A stretch of 60,485 nt of DNA, taken from assembly GCA_905214195.1 (NCBI GenBank), contig CAJMLH010000007.1:1-60485 (forward strand). Direction: 5' to 3'. Of this stretch, positions 8,165 through 17,494 are shown one piece after another. Every line of letters begins with the position of its first letter. Position 1 is the first letter of the stretch. Under the pieces are notes generated by a model that was given only the letters and a program-made list of their open reading frames with translations, did no database searches and had not been told where the DNA came from. The position numbers were made by a program, and so were the translations under genes. This stretch comes from an uncultured bacterium. GTDB taxonomy: Bacteria; Bacillota; Clostridia; Peptostreptococcales; Anaerovoracaceae.

Positions 8165-10618
8165 TTATGCAAATCCCATAGCAATGCCTACCATTCTTAC
8201 AGCAAATGCAACGACCCATGCGATTAAACATTGTCCTATTACTATGGAAACCGCCCATTTTCCTCCAAGTTCTCTCTTGATAGATGCCACCGCAGCTACG
8301 CACGGTGTGTAAAGCAAACAAAATACCAGAAGCGACACAGCCGAAAGCGGGGTGATTATTGAAGTTATATCTGTCGCTTCTCCCAAAAGCACAGACAGCG
8401 TCGAAACTACGCTTTCTTTTGCCATAAATCCGGCCATCAATGCTGTAGAAATTCTCCAGTCACCAAATCCAAGCGGTATGAAAAGCGGCGCTATTACACC
8501 TGCCGCAAATGCAAGTATACTATCATGGGAGTCCTCTACTATGTCAAGCCTGAAATCAAAGGTTTGCAGGAACCACACCACTATAGACGCAACAAATATA
8601 ACGGTAAATGCTCTCTGCAAGAAATCTTTAGCTTTGTCCCACAAAAGATGCATAACATTCTTTGCGCCCGGCATCCTGTAGTTTGGAAGTTCCATAACAA
8701 ACGGTACTGCTTCTCCTTTAAACATAAACATCTTAGATACAAGAGCAACGAGGATTCCTACAATTATGCCGGTAAAATACAAGCCTACCATTATCAGCGC
8801 TCCCTTTCCCGGGAAAAATGCCGCAGTGAAAAATCCGTATATAGGCAGCTTGGCAGTACAACTCATAAACGGTGTAAGCATTATTGTCATGCGCCTGTCT
8901 CTTGCAGACGGAAGCGTTCTTGAGGCCATAACCCCCGGCACTGTACATCCGAAACCTATAAGCATTGGAACAATACTTCTTCCCGAAAGTCCGATTTTCC
9001 TAAGAAGCTTATCCATAACAAAAGCTATCCTTGCCATATATCCGCTGTCTTCAAGCATAGACAAGAAGAAGAACAGCGTAACTATTATAGGTATAAAGCT
9101 CAGCACACTGCCAACCCCATTGAAAATTCCATCAATTACAAGAGAATGTAATGCCGGGTTGACATTAAAATATATCAGCCATGCGTCAACTTCAACAGTG
9201 AGAGCCTCTATACCGGTTTCCAAAAGTCCCTGAAGCCATGCCCCTATAACATTAAAGGTCAGCCAGAACACAAGCGCCATTATTGCCACAAATGCAGGTA
9301 TTGCCGTGTATTTACCGGTTAGAATCTTGTCTATCTTGCGGCTTCTTTCGTGTTCCTTGCTTTCGTGAGGTTTTACCACGGTAGCCGCACACAGTTTCTG
9401 TATAAAATCAAACCTCATATCGGCAATTGCCGCTGCACGGTCAAGACCTCTCTCTGTCTCCATCTGGCTTATGATATGTTCTATCATTTCTTTTTCATTA
9501 TCAGTCAAAGCCAAGGCTTTCAAAACCATTTCATCGCCCTCCACAAGCTTTGCCGCCGCAAATCTCAGCGGTATGGACGCATTCGCCGCATGGTCTTCTA
9601 TCAAATGCATTATGCCGTGAAGACATCTGTGTACCGCTCCGCCGTTTTGGTCCTTTCCGCAAAAATCAGTCCTCCCCGGCTTTTCACGATTTTGAGCTAT
9701 ATGTACGGCATGTCTTACTAACTCGTCTATTCCTTCATTTTTTACAGCAGAAATAGGTACCACCGGTATTCCAAGCATTGCTTCCATCTCGTTTATATCT
9801 ATAGTTCCGCCGTTTCCTCTTACCTCGTCCATCATGTTTAGCGCAAGCACTATGGGAATATCAAGCTCCATAAGCTGCATAGTAAGATAAAGGTTTCTTT
9901 CTATATTGGTAGCATCAACAATGTTGATAATTCCGTAAGGCTTCTCGTTAAGAATAAATTCTCTTGATACGATTTCTTCACTGCTGTATGGCGAGAGAGA
10001 ATATATCCCCGGAAGGTCTGTAACTTTAGTATCAGGATATCCTTTTATCACACCGCTCTTGCGGTCAACAGTAACCCCGGGAAAATTGCCCACATGCTGG
10101 TTGGAGCCTGTAAGCTGATTGAATAATGTGGTTTTGCCGCAGTTCTGATTACCTGCCAAGGCAAATGTAAGTTCTGTTCCCTTAGGCAACGGCTCTGCTG
10201 TGGCTTTAACATGATATCGTCCCTCTTCACCTAAGCCGGGATGCTCCCTGTCCTTAAGTACTGTATTTCGTCCATCTGCGCAGTTTCCCATTGTATTGTT
10301 GCACGACTCTTTGCATTTACGGCATGAACCGCTGCACATGGAAAGATTCCCAAATAAACTTACGCAGCTGCCATTTTCCACATAATCCTTTACACTTGTC
10401 TCGTCTATTTCTATTTTTTCTGCATCAGAAAGACGCAGCGTAAGCTCATAACCATGTATTCTAAGCTCTATGGGGTCTCCCATAGGAGCATATTTTACCA
10501 CTGTTACAGTCGCTCCCGGTATGACTCCCATATCAAGAAAATGCTGTCTTAAAGGTCCGTCTCCTCCGACGGTTTTTATAACTGCACTCTTGCCTATTTT
10601 TAATTCTTTAAGTGTCAT
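8165..10618 (-). CDS. feoB: ferrous iron transporter, FeoA-FeoB fusion
   Basis: Membrane Fe2+ uptake protein with FeoA joined to FeoB (817 residues). Residues 1-75 are the SH3-like FeoA domain. Residues 85-113 form a linker with six cysteines (C85, C95, C99, C102, C106, C113). The G domain follows: GNQNCGKT (G1, 156-163), NFPGVTVDRKSG (G2 region), DLPGIYS (G3) and NMMD (G4). The C-terminal half holds the Gate/core membrane domain with about nine segments, including GFGCTVPGVMASRTL and a CLLYTPCVAAVA motif. The ATG overlaps the stop of the upstream LysR gene (ATGA), so the two are translationally coupled. Fused FeoAB proteins occur in other anaerobes; the Cys-rich linker may sense metal or redox state (inference). 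Confidence 0.95.
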   Translation of the reverse strand: MTLKELKIGKSAVIKTVGGDGPLRQHFLDMGVIPGATVTVVKYAPMGDPIELRIHGYELTLRLSDAEKIEIDETSVKDYVENGSCVSLFGNLSMCSGSCRKCKESCNNTMGNCADGRNTVLKDREHPGLGEEGRYHVKATAEPLPKGTELTFALAGNQNCGKTTLFNQLTGSNQHVGNFPGVTVDRKSGVIKGYPDTKVTDLPGIYSLSPYSSEEIVSREFILNEKPYGIINIVDATNIERNLYLTMQLMELDIPIVLALNMMDEVRGNGGTIDINEMEAMLGIPVVPISAVKNEGIDELVRHAVHIAQNREKPGRTDFCGKDQNGGAVHRCLHGIMHLIEDHAANASIPLRFAAAKLVEGDEMVLKALALTDNEKEMIEHIISQMETERGLDRAAAIADMRFDFIQKLCAATVVKPHESKEHERSRKIDKILTGKYTAIPAFVAIMALVFWLTFNVIGAWLQGLLETGIEALTVEVDAWLIYFNVNPALHSLVIDGIFNGVGSVLSFIPIIVTLFFFLSMLEDSGYMARIAFVMDKLLRKIGLSGRSIVPMLIGFGCTVPGVMASRTLPSARDRRMTIMLTPFMSCTAKLPIYGFFTAAFFPGKGALIMVGLYFTGIIVGILVALVSKMFMFKGEAVPFVMELPNYRMPGAKNVMHLLWDKAKDFLQRAFTVIFVASIVVWFLQTFDFRLDIVEDSHDSILAFAAGVIAPLFIPLGFGDWRISTALMAGFMAKESVVSTLSVLLGEATDITSIITPLSAVSLLVFCLLYTPCVAAVASIKRELGGKWAVSIVIGQCLIAWVVAFAVRMVGIAMGFA

Positions 10619-11496
10619 AACTGTGTAAACTCCTTACAAATTTTTCTATATTCCTGTGCATAAACACTTCCTTTGTTCCATGTAAAAGTAAAATCATGTT
10701 CAACAACAAAGTCTCTTAGTTTTATTTCTCTGAGATTGCCTCTCTGTATTTCTTCTGCCGCAGCAATTTCATACAAAAATGTTATACCACAGTCAGCTTT
10801 AACAAGCTGTATTATTGCCGCAAGGCTGTCCACTTCCATGCAGTGGGCGAAATCTTTTATCTCTATTCCGTGAGCCTCAAGATTTTTTTCCATAATATCC
10901 CTTGTGCCGGACCCTTTTTCTCGTATTATAAGTCGTTGATTAACAAGGTCTCTGAGAGTTTCAGGCGGCTTCTTGAATGTATGATTTGAAGCACATACCG
11001 GTATATATCTTTCCGTAGAAAACGGTACATAATCATATTCCTCTTTGGGAAAATATCCTTCAATCACCGCAAAATCTATTTCATGATTGTTAAGTTTTTT
11101 CAGAAGCTCATCAGTATTTGCCACTGTCAAATTTACTTCCGTATCAGCATGTAATTCCATATATTTTTTGAGGGGCTTAATTATTGCATAATCACCTACT
11201 GTCATTGTCGCTCCCATTCGACATATAGAAGTGCTGTTTTTAAATTCATGAATCTTATTACGCAAAAATCCCTCGTCACTTTTCATAGTTCTTGCTGCCA
11301 TCAGCAAAAGTTTACCCGGTTCTGTGAGCTTCAGCTGCTTCTTTTCATAAGTAAAAAGATTTACTTCATAAAGATTCTCAAGATATTTTATATGCTGAGA
11401 AACGGCCGGCTGGGTCATGGACAATGCTTTTGCCGCTCTTGTATAGCTCATTTTATCACAAACGCATAAGAATGTGTCTATTCTGTGGTCCAACAT
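10615..11496 (-). CDS. LysR-family transcriptional regulator (YeiE/CysB-like)
   Basis: A 293-residue LTTR with an N-terminal winged HTH (YTRAAKALSMTQPAVSQHIKYLE, about residues 18-40) and a periplasmic-binding-fold effector domain (about 90-290). It is divergent from a YeiH-family exporter, the arrangement seen for yeiE-yeiH, and its stop overlaps the feoAB start by 4 bp. It therefore probably controls the exporter and, through co-transcription or directly, iron uptake. Two 20-bp direct repeats in the divergent region are good binding candidates. The effector is unknown; a sulfur compound such as sulfite would fit the YeiE family. Confidence 0.88.
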   Translation of the reverse strand: MLDHRIDTFLCVCDKMSYTRAAKALSMTQPAVSQHIKYLENLYEVNLFTYEKKQLKLTEPGKLLLMAARTMKSDEGFLRNKIHEFKNSTSICRMGATMTVGDYAIIKPLKKYMELHADTEVNLTVANTDELLKKLNNHEIDFAVIEGYFPKEEYDYVPFSTERYIPVCASNHTFKKPPETLRDLVNQRLIIREKGSGTRDIMEKNLEAHGIEIKDFAHCMEVDSLAAIIQLVKADCGITFLYEIAAAEEIQRGNLREIKLRDFVVEHDFTFTWNKGSVYAQEYRKICKEFTQL

Positions 11497-11533
11497 ATTT
11501 ATTTCCTTATTGTGGTTTTTCTTTTATTATAAT

Positions 11534-11608
11534 ATATTTTTATCGCTAAATAAATATGTATAATTTTACTTTATTGAAAATTCATGATATATTTTTATTG
11601 GTAAATAA
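11534..11608. promoter_or_regulatory. paired direct repeats between LysR gene and yeiH, putative LTTR sites
   Basis: Copies at 11534-11553 and 11589-11608 read ATATTTTTAT-CGC-TAAATAA and ATATTTTTAT-TGG-TAAATAA: 18 of 20 bases agree, starts 55 bp apart. Each contains a T-N11-A-like core. Two sites about five helical turns apart in a divergent LTTR promoter region is the classical arrangement. Confidence 0.6.
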
Positions 11609-11628
11609 CTCCATGAAAGGAATAAAAT

Positions 11629-12663
11629 ATGAATTTTATTAAAAATAACGCCGCAGGCATTCTCCTATGCCTCGCAATAGCCATTCCGTCGTGGTTTTTA
11701 GGAAAGCTCTTTCCAATAATAGGCGGAGCAATTATATCAATATTGGCAGGAATGGTCGTAACACTGTTTATAAAAGACAAGAGAAACTTTGAGAAGGGAA
11801 TAAAATTCACTTCAAAAAAGATTCTGCAATGGGCCGTTGTCCTGCTTGGCTTCGGAATGAACCTTAATGTAATCTTACAGATTGGGCGTCAATCACTTCC
11901 CATAATTATCTGTACCATCACTGTGTCTCTTTTAATCGCATATTTTCTGCACAAAGCTTTGAAAATACCTGATAAGATATCAACTCTGATAGGTGTGGGT
12001 TCGTCAATATGCGGAGGCTCTGCCATAGCTGCAACTGCTCCTGTTATAGATGCAGATGATGAGGAAGTCGCACAAGCCATCTCGGTAATATTCTTCTTTA
12101 ATGTAATAGCCGCCGTAATATTTCCTACTTTAGGCAGTCTTTTGGGATTTTCTCAAACAGATGGTTATGCTTTCGGCGTATTTGCAGGGACAGCAATAAA
12201 TGACACATCCTCAGTTACAGCTGCCGCCTCCACATGGGACAGCATGTACGGTCTTGGTGCTTTTACGCTTGATACTGCCGTTACGGTAAAATTAACAAGA
12301 ACCCTTGCAATAATACCTATAACACTTGTTCTTGCTTTTATTCGTACAAGAAAAGCCAAACAATCCAAAGACTCCGGCAAATTCAGTATGAAACAAATTT
12401 TCCCTTTCTTCATACTTTACTTTGTGGCCGCCTCTGTAATAACAACGGTATGCGTCTCGGCAGGTGTTGATATAGCTGCGTTTACGCCTCTTAAAGAGCT
12501 GAGTAAGTTCTTTATAGTTCTCGCAATGGCTGCAATAGGACTTAACACTAACATAGTAAAGCTCGTAAAGACAGGCGGTAAACCGATATTTTTAGGTCTT
12601 TGCTGCTGGATAGGTATAACTGTCGTAAGCCTTGTTCTTCAGCATTTTCTTGGTATATGGTAA
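11629..12663 (+). CDS. YeiH-family putative sulfate exporter
   Basis: Inner-membrane protein (344 residues) of the UPF0324/YeiH family with about ten hydrophobic segments. Family features are LGFGMNLNVILQ, GVGSSICGGSAIAATAPVI, FAGTAINDTSSVTAAA and AAIGLNTNIVKL. The family is annotated as putative sulfate/sulfur anion exporter on limited evidence. AAAGGA lies 8 bp before the ATG. It is transcribed away from its likely LysR regulator and ends at a shared terminator. Confidence 0.88.
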   Translation: MNFIKNNAAGILLCLAIAIPSWFLGKLFPIIGGAIISILAGMVVTLFIKDKRNFEKGIKFTSKKILQWAVVLLGFGMNLNVILQIGRQSLPIIICTITVSLLIAYFLHKALKIPDKISTLIGVGSSICGGSAIAATAPVIDADDEEVAQAISVIFFFNVIAAVIFPTLGSLLGFSQTDGYAFGVFAGTAINDTSSVTAAASTWDSMYGLGAFTLDTAVTVKLTRTLAIIPITLVLAFIRTRKAKQSKDSGKFSMKQIFPFFILYFVAASVITTVCVSAGVDIAAFTPLKELSKFFIVLAMAAIGLNTNIVKLVKTGGKPIFLGLCCWIGITVVSLVLQHFLGIW

Positions 12664-12707
12664 TCTAAAAACACAATTTTATAAGTTTTATCGCAAAATT
12701 AACATTA

Positions 12708-12734
12708 AAAGCGGCTCTGTAAACGAGCCGCTTT
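12708..12734. terminator. bidirectional terminator between yeiH and patB genes
   Basis: A perfect 10-bp stem AAAGCGGCTC/GAGCCGCTTT with a 7-nt loop sits between two convergent genes with A/T-rich flanks. Confidence 0.85.
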
Positions 12735-12745
12735 CAAATTACTGT

Positions 12746-13954
12746 TTATTTATGATTTTTGATAGCCTCAGCCATACGGCAAAGCCCCTCTTTTATAGTG
12801 GCTTTAGGCATAGCCAGATTAAGCCTTATATATCCTTGGGCATTACCCACAAACAAGCCGTCGCCGCCTTCAAGCAAAACACCTGCATTATTTGCAAAGA
12901 ACAAAGGCAAATCTTCAACATCCGGCAAAACTCTGCTCATGTCTACCCATGCAAAATATGTCGCCTCAGGAATTGTAAATCTTGCATCCGGAATATTTTC
13001 CGAAAGAAAGTCATCTACCATTTTGAAACTTTCATCTATATATGCTTTAAGTTCAGATAACCATTGACCACCTTGCTCATATGCAGCTTTGTGAGCTGCA
13101 ATGGAAAGAGGATTTGCAGCACCTATGTTTTTGTCTCTGCCTTGAAACCTTTCTCTTTCTTCTTCATTTCTTATTATGATATTTGAAAACAACATTCCGG
13201 CAAGATTAAAAGTCTTGCTTGCAGACATGGTAGTTATCAGCCTGTCATAATCAGGCATTATCTTTCCCATAGGTATATGTGAAAGTCCTGTTCTGATGAG
13301 GTCGCAATGTATTTCATCGGATATAATCCACAGATTGTTTTTTTCTGCCGTTTCTGCGATATGCTTAAGTTCATCTTCTGTCCATATTCGCCCCGATGGG
13401 TTATGCGGATTGCACAACATTAAAACCTTTACCTTTGGATCTGCTGCCTTTTTGTCAAAATCCTCAAAATCTATTTCAAATTTTCCTTCTGTTATTTTAA
13501 GCGGTGACTCGACAAGCTCAACATCATTATATTCACATGCATGCAAGAAGAATCCGTATGCCGGCGTCATGGTAAGAACTTTTTCATCTTTTGCCACTAA
13601 ATCCTCAACAAGCTGATACAGAGCCGGTATAACGCCCGGAGAGAATACAAGCTCTTCCTTTTTAAATTCCCAGTCATATCTATCCTTGCACCATTTTAGA
13701 AGCGCTTCATAATAACCGTTATCCGAAACAATCGTATATCCCAATATTTTTCTTTCTACTCTGTCTATTATAGCCTGTCTTATCTCCGGCGCTACGGCAA
13801 ACTCCATATCGGCTACCCACATCCTTATAAATTCATCATCTGCATACGGAAACACTTTTTCCGGTCCGCATTTAAAAATATAAGGTCTCCATCCGTCTAC
13901 ATTCTCTGAGTTGGTATTTTTTCTGTCGATAATTTCATCAAAGTTATATTTCAT
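12746..13954 (-). CDS. MalY/PatB-family PLP-dependent C-S beta-lyase
   Basis: A 402-residue fold-type I aminotransferase-like protein. It shows LCNPHNPSGRIWTEDEL, SDEIHCDLI (Asp/His characteristic of MalY/PatB) and SASKTFNLAGM with the PLP-binding lysine. Members cleave cystathionine or cysteine conjugates to a thiol, pyruvate and ammonia; some also modulate regulators. The upstream MarR gene (15 bp gap) suggests inducible expression, possibly by thiol or xenobiotic conjugates. Confidence 0.9.
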   Translation of the reverse strand: MKYNFDEIIDRKNTNSENVDGWRPYIFKCGPEKVFPYADDEFIRMWVADMEFAVAPEIRQAIIDRVERKILGYTIVSDNGYYEALLKWCKDRYDWEFKKEELVFSPGVIPALYQLVEDLVAKDEKVLTMTPAYGFFLHACEYNDVELVESPLKITEGKFEIDFEDFDKKAADPKVKVLMLCNPHNPSGRIWTEDELKHIAETAEKNNLWIISDEIHCDLIRTGLSHIPMGKIMPDYDRLITTMSASKTFNLAGMLFSNIIIRNEEERERFQGRDKNIGAANPLSIAAHKAAYEQGGQWLSELKAYIDESFKMVDDFLSENIPDARFTIPEATYFAWVDMSRVLPDVEDLPLFFANNAGVLLEGGDGLFVGNAQGYIRLNLAMPKATIKEGLCRMAEAIKNHK

Positions 13955-13969
13955 TTCATCCTCCTTATT

Positions 13970-14449
13970 TTATATATCTTTACTTTCTTCTACATCCATT
14001 TCAAAAGCCTTGTTTAATCTTTTCTGAATCTTTATATAGCTTTTCAGCTCTTCGTTTGTCACATCGCCGAGCATTTCAAATGTCCTGTTGTAGCATTTCT
14101 GCTCAAAATCACGATGCTTATCGTATATCCTTTTGCCTGCTTCTGTAAGAGACAAGTTATATTCTCTGCTGTTAAGTTCATTCCTTGTCTGTCTGACCCA
14201 CGCCTTTTGCTTAAGCTTCCTTATTATTTGAGAGCTTGAGCTTGTGGATTTGCCGATTTTTTTGCTTATCTGTGATGCAGTTATGCCGGGAAAATCACCT
14301 ATCATCTTTATCATCTGTGATTCTGCTTGAAACATGACCTCTCCGTTATAATCGTGAAGCAATTTGTCGTATTCATCAATCAGATATACACTGCGATCCA
14401 ATTCTTCTATCATGCGGCAAAAAATTTCAAATCTATTATCAATATTCAT
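13970..14449 (-). CDS. MarR-family transcriptional regulator
   Basis: A 159-residue winged-helix protein: GITASQISKKIGKSTSSSSQIIRKLKQKAWVRQTRNELNSREY forms the recognition helix and beta-wing (about residues 55-97), and dimerisation helices flank it. It is the first gene of a two-gene operon with the MalY/PatB lyase. A paired, partly palindromic TTAAGCAGCT motif 84-114 bp upstream may be its own operator. Confidence 0.9.
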   Translation of the reverse strand: MNIDNRFEIFCRMIEELDRSVYLIDEYDKLLHDYNGEVMFQAESQMIKMIGDFPGITASQISKKIGKSTSSSSQIIRKLKQKAWVRQTRNELNSREYNLSLTEAGKRIYDKHRDFEQKCYNRTFEMLGDVTNEELKSYIKIQKRLNKAFEMDVEESKDI

Positions 14450-14532
14450 TTAATTACATCCCTGCCTGTTTTATATTTTTTCTATTCTCACATTAGAAAC
14501 ATTTTGGCTATTGAAACAATTATCTCATTAGT

Positions 14533-14563
14533 TTAAGCAGCTAAATAGTTAAGCAGCTTAACT
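14533..14563. promoter_or_regulatory. putative MarR operator (TTAAGCAGCT repeats)
   Basis: TTAAGCAGCT occurs at 14533-14542 and again at 14549-14558. The second copy sits in a 17-bp palindrome AGTTAAGC-A-GCTTAACT-like element (14547-14563; one central base unpaired). Location upstream of the marR gene supports autoregulation. Confidence 0.5.
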
Positions 14564-14580
14564 GTTTATCTAAAATATAG

Positions 14581-14616
14581 CACTCCTTATCATCTGTGTC
14601 AAGATGTCCGGGAGTG
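14581..14616 (-). terminator. possible terminator after the DUF2812 gene
   Basis: CACTCC/GGAGTG encloses a second short stem CATCT/AGATG. The stem lies 22 bp past the DUF2812 stop, but the T-run on the minus strand is poor. Confidence 0.4.
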
Positions 14617-14638
14617 TTTTATTTTTCTATTTCTTTCG

Positions 14639-15358
14639 CTATATAATGCAAATAGCTATTACGGATAATAACACTGTGGCTGCAATAAATATGTACAAGC
14701 CTTTTTGCAGATAGAAATACATTTTGCTTATCCTTGCTGCACTTGCAGTATTTCCTCCATTAACAATATTCTCTTCGGACTTTTTATACCACATAAAGAA
14801 TCCGGCGATTTCTATTGCCAAACATATTACAATTATACTCACAACTACAGCCATAAATATGCCATCTACCCCATAATACCATGCTCCCAGCTCCTGTATG
14901 TCTTTATAAGCATTGGGAATTCTAACAAGAGCCAGCATCATGCAAATCGCAAATGTCAAAAGTGACTCTGCTGCAAATGTACCTTTAAGGGCATATTTGG
15001 CGCTTTGAAGCCTCGTATATTCATCTGCCTCATCAGGCAATACCGTTCCGCTGTCAGCAGAAAAAATAAGCATCTTGTTCCACTGTCCTACTTTTTCCCA
15101 ACCCTGTTTTTCCATTTTTTCCTCAAGCTCCTGCTGACTTCTTGTCTCTCCGTATCTGATATATCTTGCGTCTTTACAAAACACAACACAGAAATCTTTG
15201 TTTACAGGCTCTGCTTTTCTGTACATCCAGCTCCCGTTGTTATCGCACTGCTCAAGCTGCCAACCCTCTGCCGCCATCTCTTTAAGCTCGTCCTCTATGC
15301 CTTTATAGTCAAACCTTGCACAGCGTGGCATTCTTCTTTTGAATTCGTCCGTTTTCAT
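14639..15358 (-). CDS. DUF2812 domain membrane protein
   Basis: 239 residues. The N-terminal ~105 residues match DUF2812 (YKGIEDELKEMAAEGWQLEQ, WMYRKAEP, CKDARYIRY, EKVGQWNKMLIF). The remainder has about three membrane segments (roughly 130-150, 175-200, 215-238). The function of the family is not known; in Firmicutes it is often next to a PadR-type regulator, which is absent here. It appears monocistronic. Confidence 0.75.
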   Translation of the reverse strand: MKTDEFKRRMPRCARFDYKGIEDELKEMAAEGWQLEQCDNNGSWMYRKAEPVNKDFCVVFCKDARYIRYGETRSQQELEEKMEKQGWEKVGQWNKMLIFSADSGTVLPDEADEYTRLQSAKYALKGTFAAESLLTFAICMMLALVRIPNAYKDIQELGAWYYGVDGIFMAVVVSIIVICLAIEIAGFFMWYKKSEENIVNGGNTASAARISKMYFYLQKGLYIFIAATVLLSVIAICII

Positions 15359-15547
15359 CTTTTAAGCCCCCTCTTATCCCTTACCGTGCTTATGCACCGT
15401 TTACATCACCGTCAACACCATTCTTTATTTTCATTATACCTTTATCAATATTATAGTCAAGATTTTTGTTAATTTTTTAATAATATTTTTTCATCGGTTA
15501 TAATGGCACAAAATGAATATAAAATGCAAAATCTTTTCATACGGAAA

Positions 15548-15581
15548 AAGCACAAGAACATCGTAAAATATCCTTGTGCTT
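15548..15581 (-). terminator. intrinsic terminator after oleate hydratase
   Basis: AAGCACAAG at 15548-15556 pairs with CTTGTGCTT at 15573-15581; on the minus strand the stem is followed by a run of Ts. It starts 16 bp after the ohyA stop. Confidence 0.85.
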
Positions 15582-15596
15582 CATTCGTTTCAAATA

Positions 15597-17372
15597 TCAT
15601 ATAACTTCATATTCTTTAAGAAGTTTTTCTATTTCTGTATTTTTAATCTTGCCGAGAACTTTCTTCAGAACCATTTTCTCTGCGAATCCCAACTCCATAT
15701 CTGTTATTTTTTTGCCATCACGAAGTTTTACTGTTGCGTTCAGCAAATCTCTCAAATCATATACACTTCCCCACACTTCGGGAACGCCCCTGTCTACATC
15801 AAGCAATGTGTATACAGCTTCCATTCCCGTTCTCATAGAATATTCCGTAGTGAATATGGTGTCTCTTGCAGTCTCCGCAAACTGCCCAAGGAATGCAAAG
15901 TTTACTGCCCCCTTTGGAACTACATCGGGGCGGTCGCCATGTTCTCTTGGCATAAAGAATGCTGTAATATAAGGCATCATGCATGGCACTGTGTTAGCAC
16001 TGCTTTCTGCCATACCCTCTATCTCCTCCTGCGGCACTCCAAGGTGATACAGCCATTCCATGCATATTTCTTTTCCTGTACATTCCCTCATAGGTTTCTT
16101 TACAAAGTCACCCTTTTTGTCCGAAAATAATCCGTATAACCACACTACACATTGATCCTTAGGCTGGTCATGGAACTGCGGCTGCCTGTTTACGGTCCAG
16201 CTTAAAAGCCATGAAGAATCTTTTACAGTAACTATTCCCCCTGTTACCACCTTTCCGCTAAGTGGCTCTCTCTTGCATATTTTCTTTATATATGGAGTAA
16301 TCTTCCGGTCGAGAGTCGTAACTGTAGCGCTCATCCAGTTGGTTTGTTCAGGGTCGCTGCAAAACTTATCCGGATGTCCAAAAGCTTCATCTTGCGCTGC
16401 TATTTTGCGCCACATATCCCAGCCGCCGCCTTCTCTTATCTCTGTATCAAAATCTGCCGCAGCATTTTGACTTCCTATAGAGGAGTTTTCCACGCATCCG
16501 CCATTGGTGATAAATACGAGGTCGTTTTCAGTCAAATCTATCTTGTCTTTTCTTCCTTCACATGAAATATCTATTCTCGTTGCAACTTTTCTCTCGTTAT
16601 CGCACTTGAAGTCAACATTTATTACTTTTACCCCATAATGAAACTGAACACCGTTATCTTCAAGATACTTCACCATAGGCAGTATCATCGATTCATATTG
16701 ATTATATTTTGTAAATCTAAGTGCTGTAAAATCAGGCAGTCCTCCTATATGATGTATATATCTTTGTATATATCGCTTCATTTCTAAGGCACTATGCCAG
16801 TTTTCAAATGCAAACATTGTGCGCCAATACATCCAGAAATCAGAGTTCAAAACTTCGTCATCAAAAAAGTCTGTTATTCTCTTATTTTCAAGTTCTTCAT
16901 CAGGTGCAAAAAACAGTTTTAATATTTCTGTCGCCCCTTTATCAGAAATGTTGAATTTTCCGTCTGTATGTGCGTCTTCCCCCCTGTTTAGCGTTGCACG
17001 GCAAAGTGAATAATTAGGATCTTTTTTGTTCAGCCAATAATACTCATCAAGAACACTTACCCCTTCTGTCTCTATTGATGGAATTGAGCGGAATAAATCC
17101 CACATGACCTCAAAATGATTGTCCATCTCTCTTCCGCCACGCATTACATAGCCCACATTCTCAAATTTATATCCGTCGCAGGCACCTCCGGCCAGTTGGC
17201 CTTTTTCCAAGATATGAATACGCTTGCCCTTCATCTGTCCGTCTCTGACAAGATAACATGCAGCAGTCAAAGCTGCAAGACCGCTTCCTACAATGTATGC
17301 AGATTTATTGTCTACCCCTTCCGGTTTTAAAGGACGAGCAAATGCTTCATAATTGCCGCTTGAATAATACAT
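15597..17372 (-). CDS. ohyA: oleate hydratase (MCRA family)
   Basis: FAD-dependent hydratase of the 67-kDa myosin-cross-reactive-antigen family, 591 residues. It adds water to the cis-9 double bond of unsaturated fatty acids (10-hydroxystearate from oleate), which detoxifies host or dietary fatty acids. The Rossmann FAD site is at residues 26-50 (AYIVGSGLAALTAACYL). RGGREMDNHFEVMWDLFRSIPS and the late FLGQFAETARDTIFTTEYS are typical. A consensus-like promoter and AAGGAGG lie upstream. The TetR regulator encoded just upstream on the same strand is its likely controller. Confidence 0.95.
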   Translation of the reverse strand: MYYSSGNYEAFARPLKPEGVDNKSAYIVGSGLAALTAACYLVRDGQMKGKRIHILEKGQLAGGACDGYKFENVGYVMRGGREMDNHFEVMWDLFRSIPSIETEGVSVLDEYYWLNKKDPNYSLCRATLNRGEDAHTDGKFNISDKGATEILKLFFAPDEELENKRITDFFDDEVLNSDFWMYWRTMFAFENWHSALEMKRYIQRYIHHIGGLPDFTALRFTKYNQYESMILPMVKYLEDNGVQFHYGVKVINVDFKCDNERKVATRIDISCEGRKDKIDLTENDLVFITNGGCVENSSIGSQNAAADFDTEIREGGGWDMWRKIAAQDEAFGHPDKFCSDPEQTNWMSATVTTLDRKITPYIKKICKREPLSGKVVTGGIVTVKDSSWLLSWTVNRQPQFHDQPKDQCVVWLYGLFSDKKGDFVKKPMRECTGKEICMEWLYHLGVPQEEIEGMAESSANTVPCMMPYITAFFMPREHGDRPDVVPKGAVNFAFLGQFAETARDTIFTTEYSMRTGMEAVYTLLDVDRGVPEVWGSVYDLRDLLNATVKLRDGKKITDMELGFAEKMVLKKVLGKIKNTEIEKLLKEYEVI

Positions 17373-17404
17373 ATAAATACCTCCTTAAGATTCTTATGTA
17401 CTTA

Positions 17405-17433
17405 ATTTTATTCGTCCTCTGAAAACTTCTCAA
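17405..17433 (-). promoter_or_regulatory. promoter of oleate hydratase
   Basis: On the minus strand TTGAGA (17428-17433), 17-bp spacer, TAAAAT (17405-17410), located 33 bp before the start codon and downstream of the TetR terminator. Confidence 0.7.
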
Positions 17434-17445
17434 TCATCAAAAATA

Positions 17446-17474
17446 CCGCCATGATAAACTTTTTATCAAGGCGG
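17446..17474 (-). terminator. intrinsic terminator after the TetR gene
   Basis: CCGCC(A)TGATAAA pairs with TTTATCA(A)GGCGG; on the minus strand the stem is followed by TATTTTTG. It separates the TetR transcript from that of ohyA. Confidence 0.85.
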
Positions 17475-17494
17475 CATAATTATAGAAATTTTTA

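Noticed and set aside
7915..8181. Two short overlapping ORFs (64 and 73 codons) in the hutH-feoAB gap
   Set aside because: No ribosome sites, they overlap each other and the feoAB terminator, and composition is that of AT-rich spacer.
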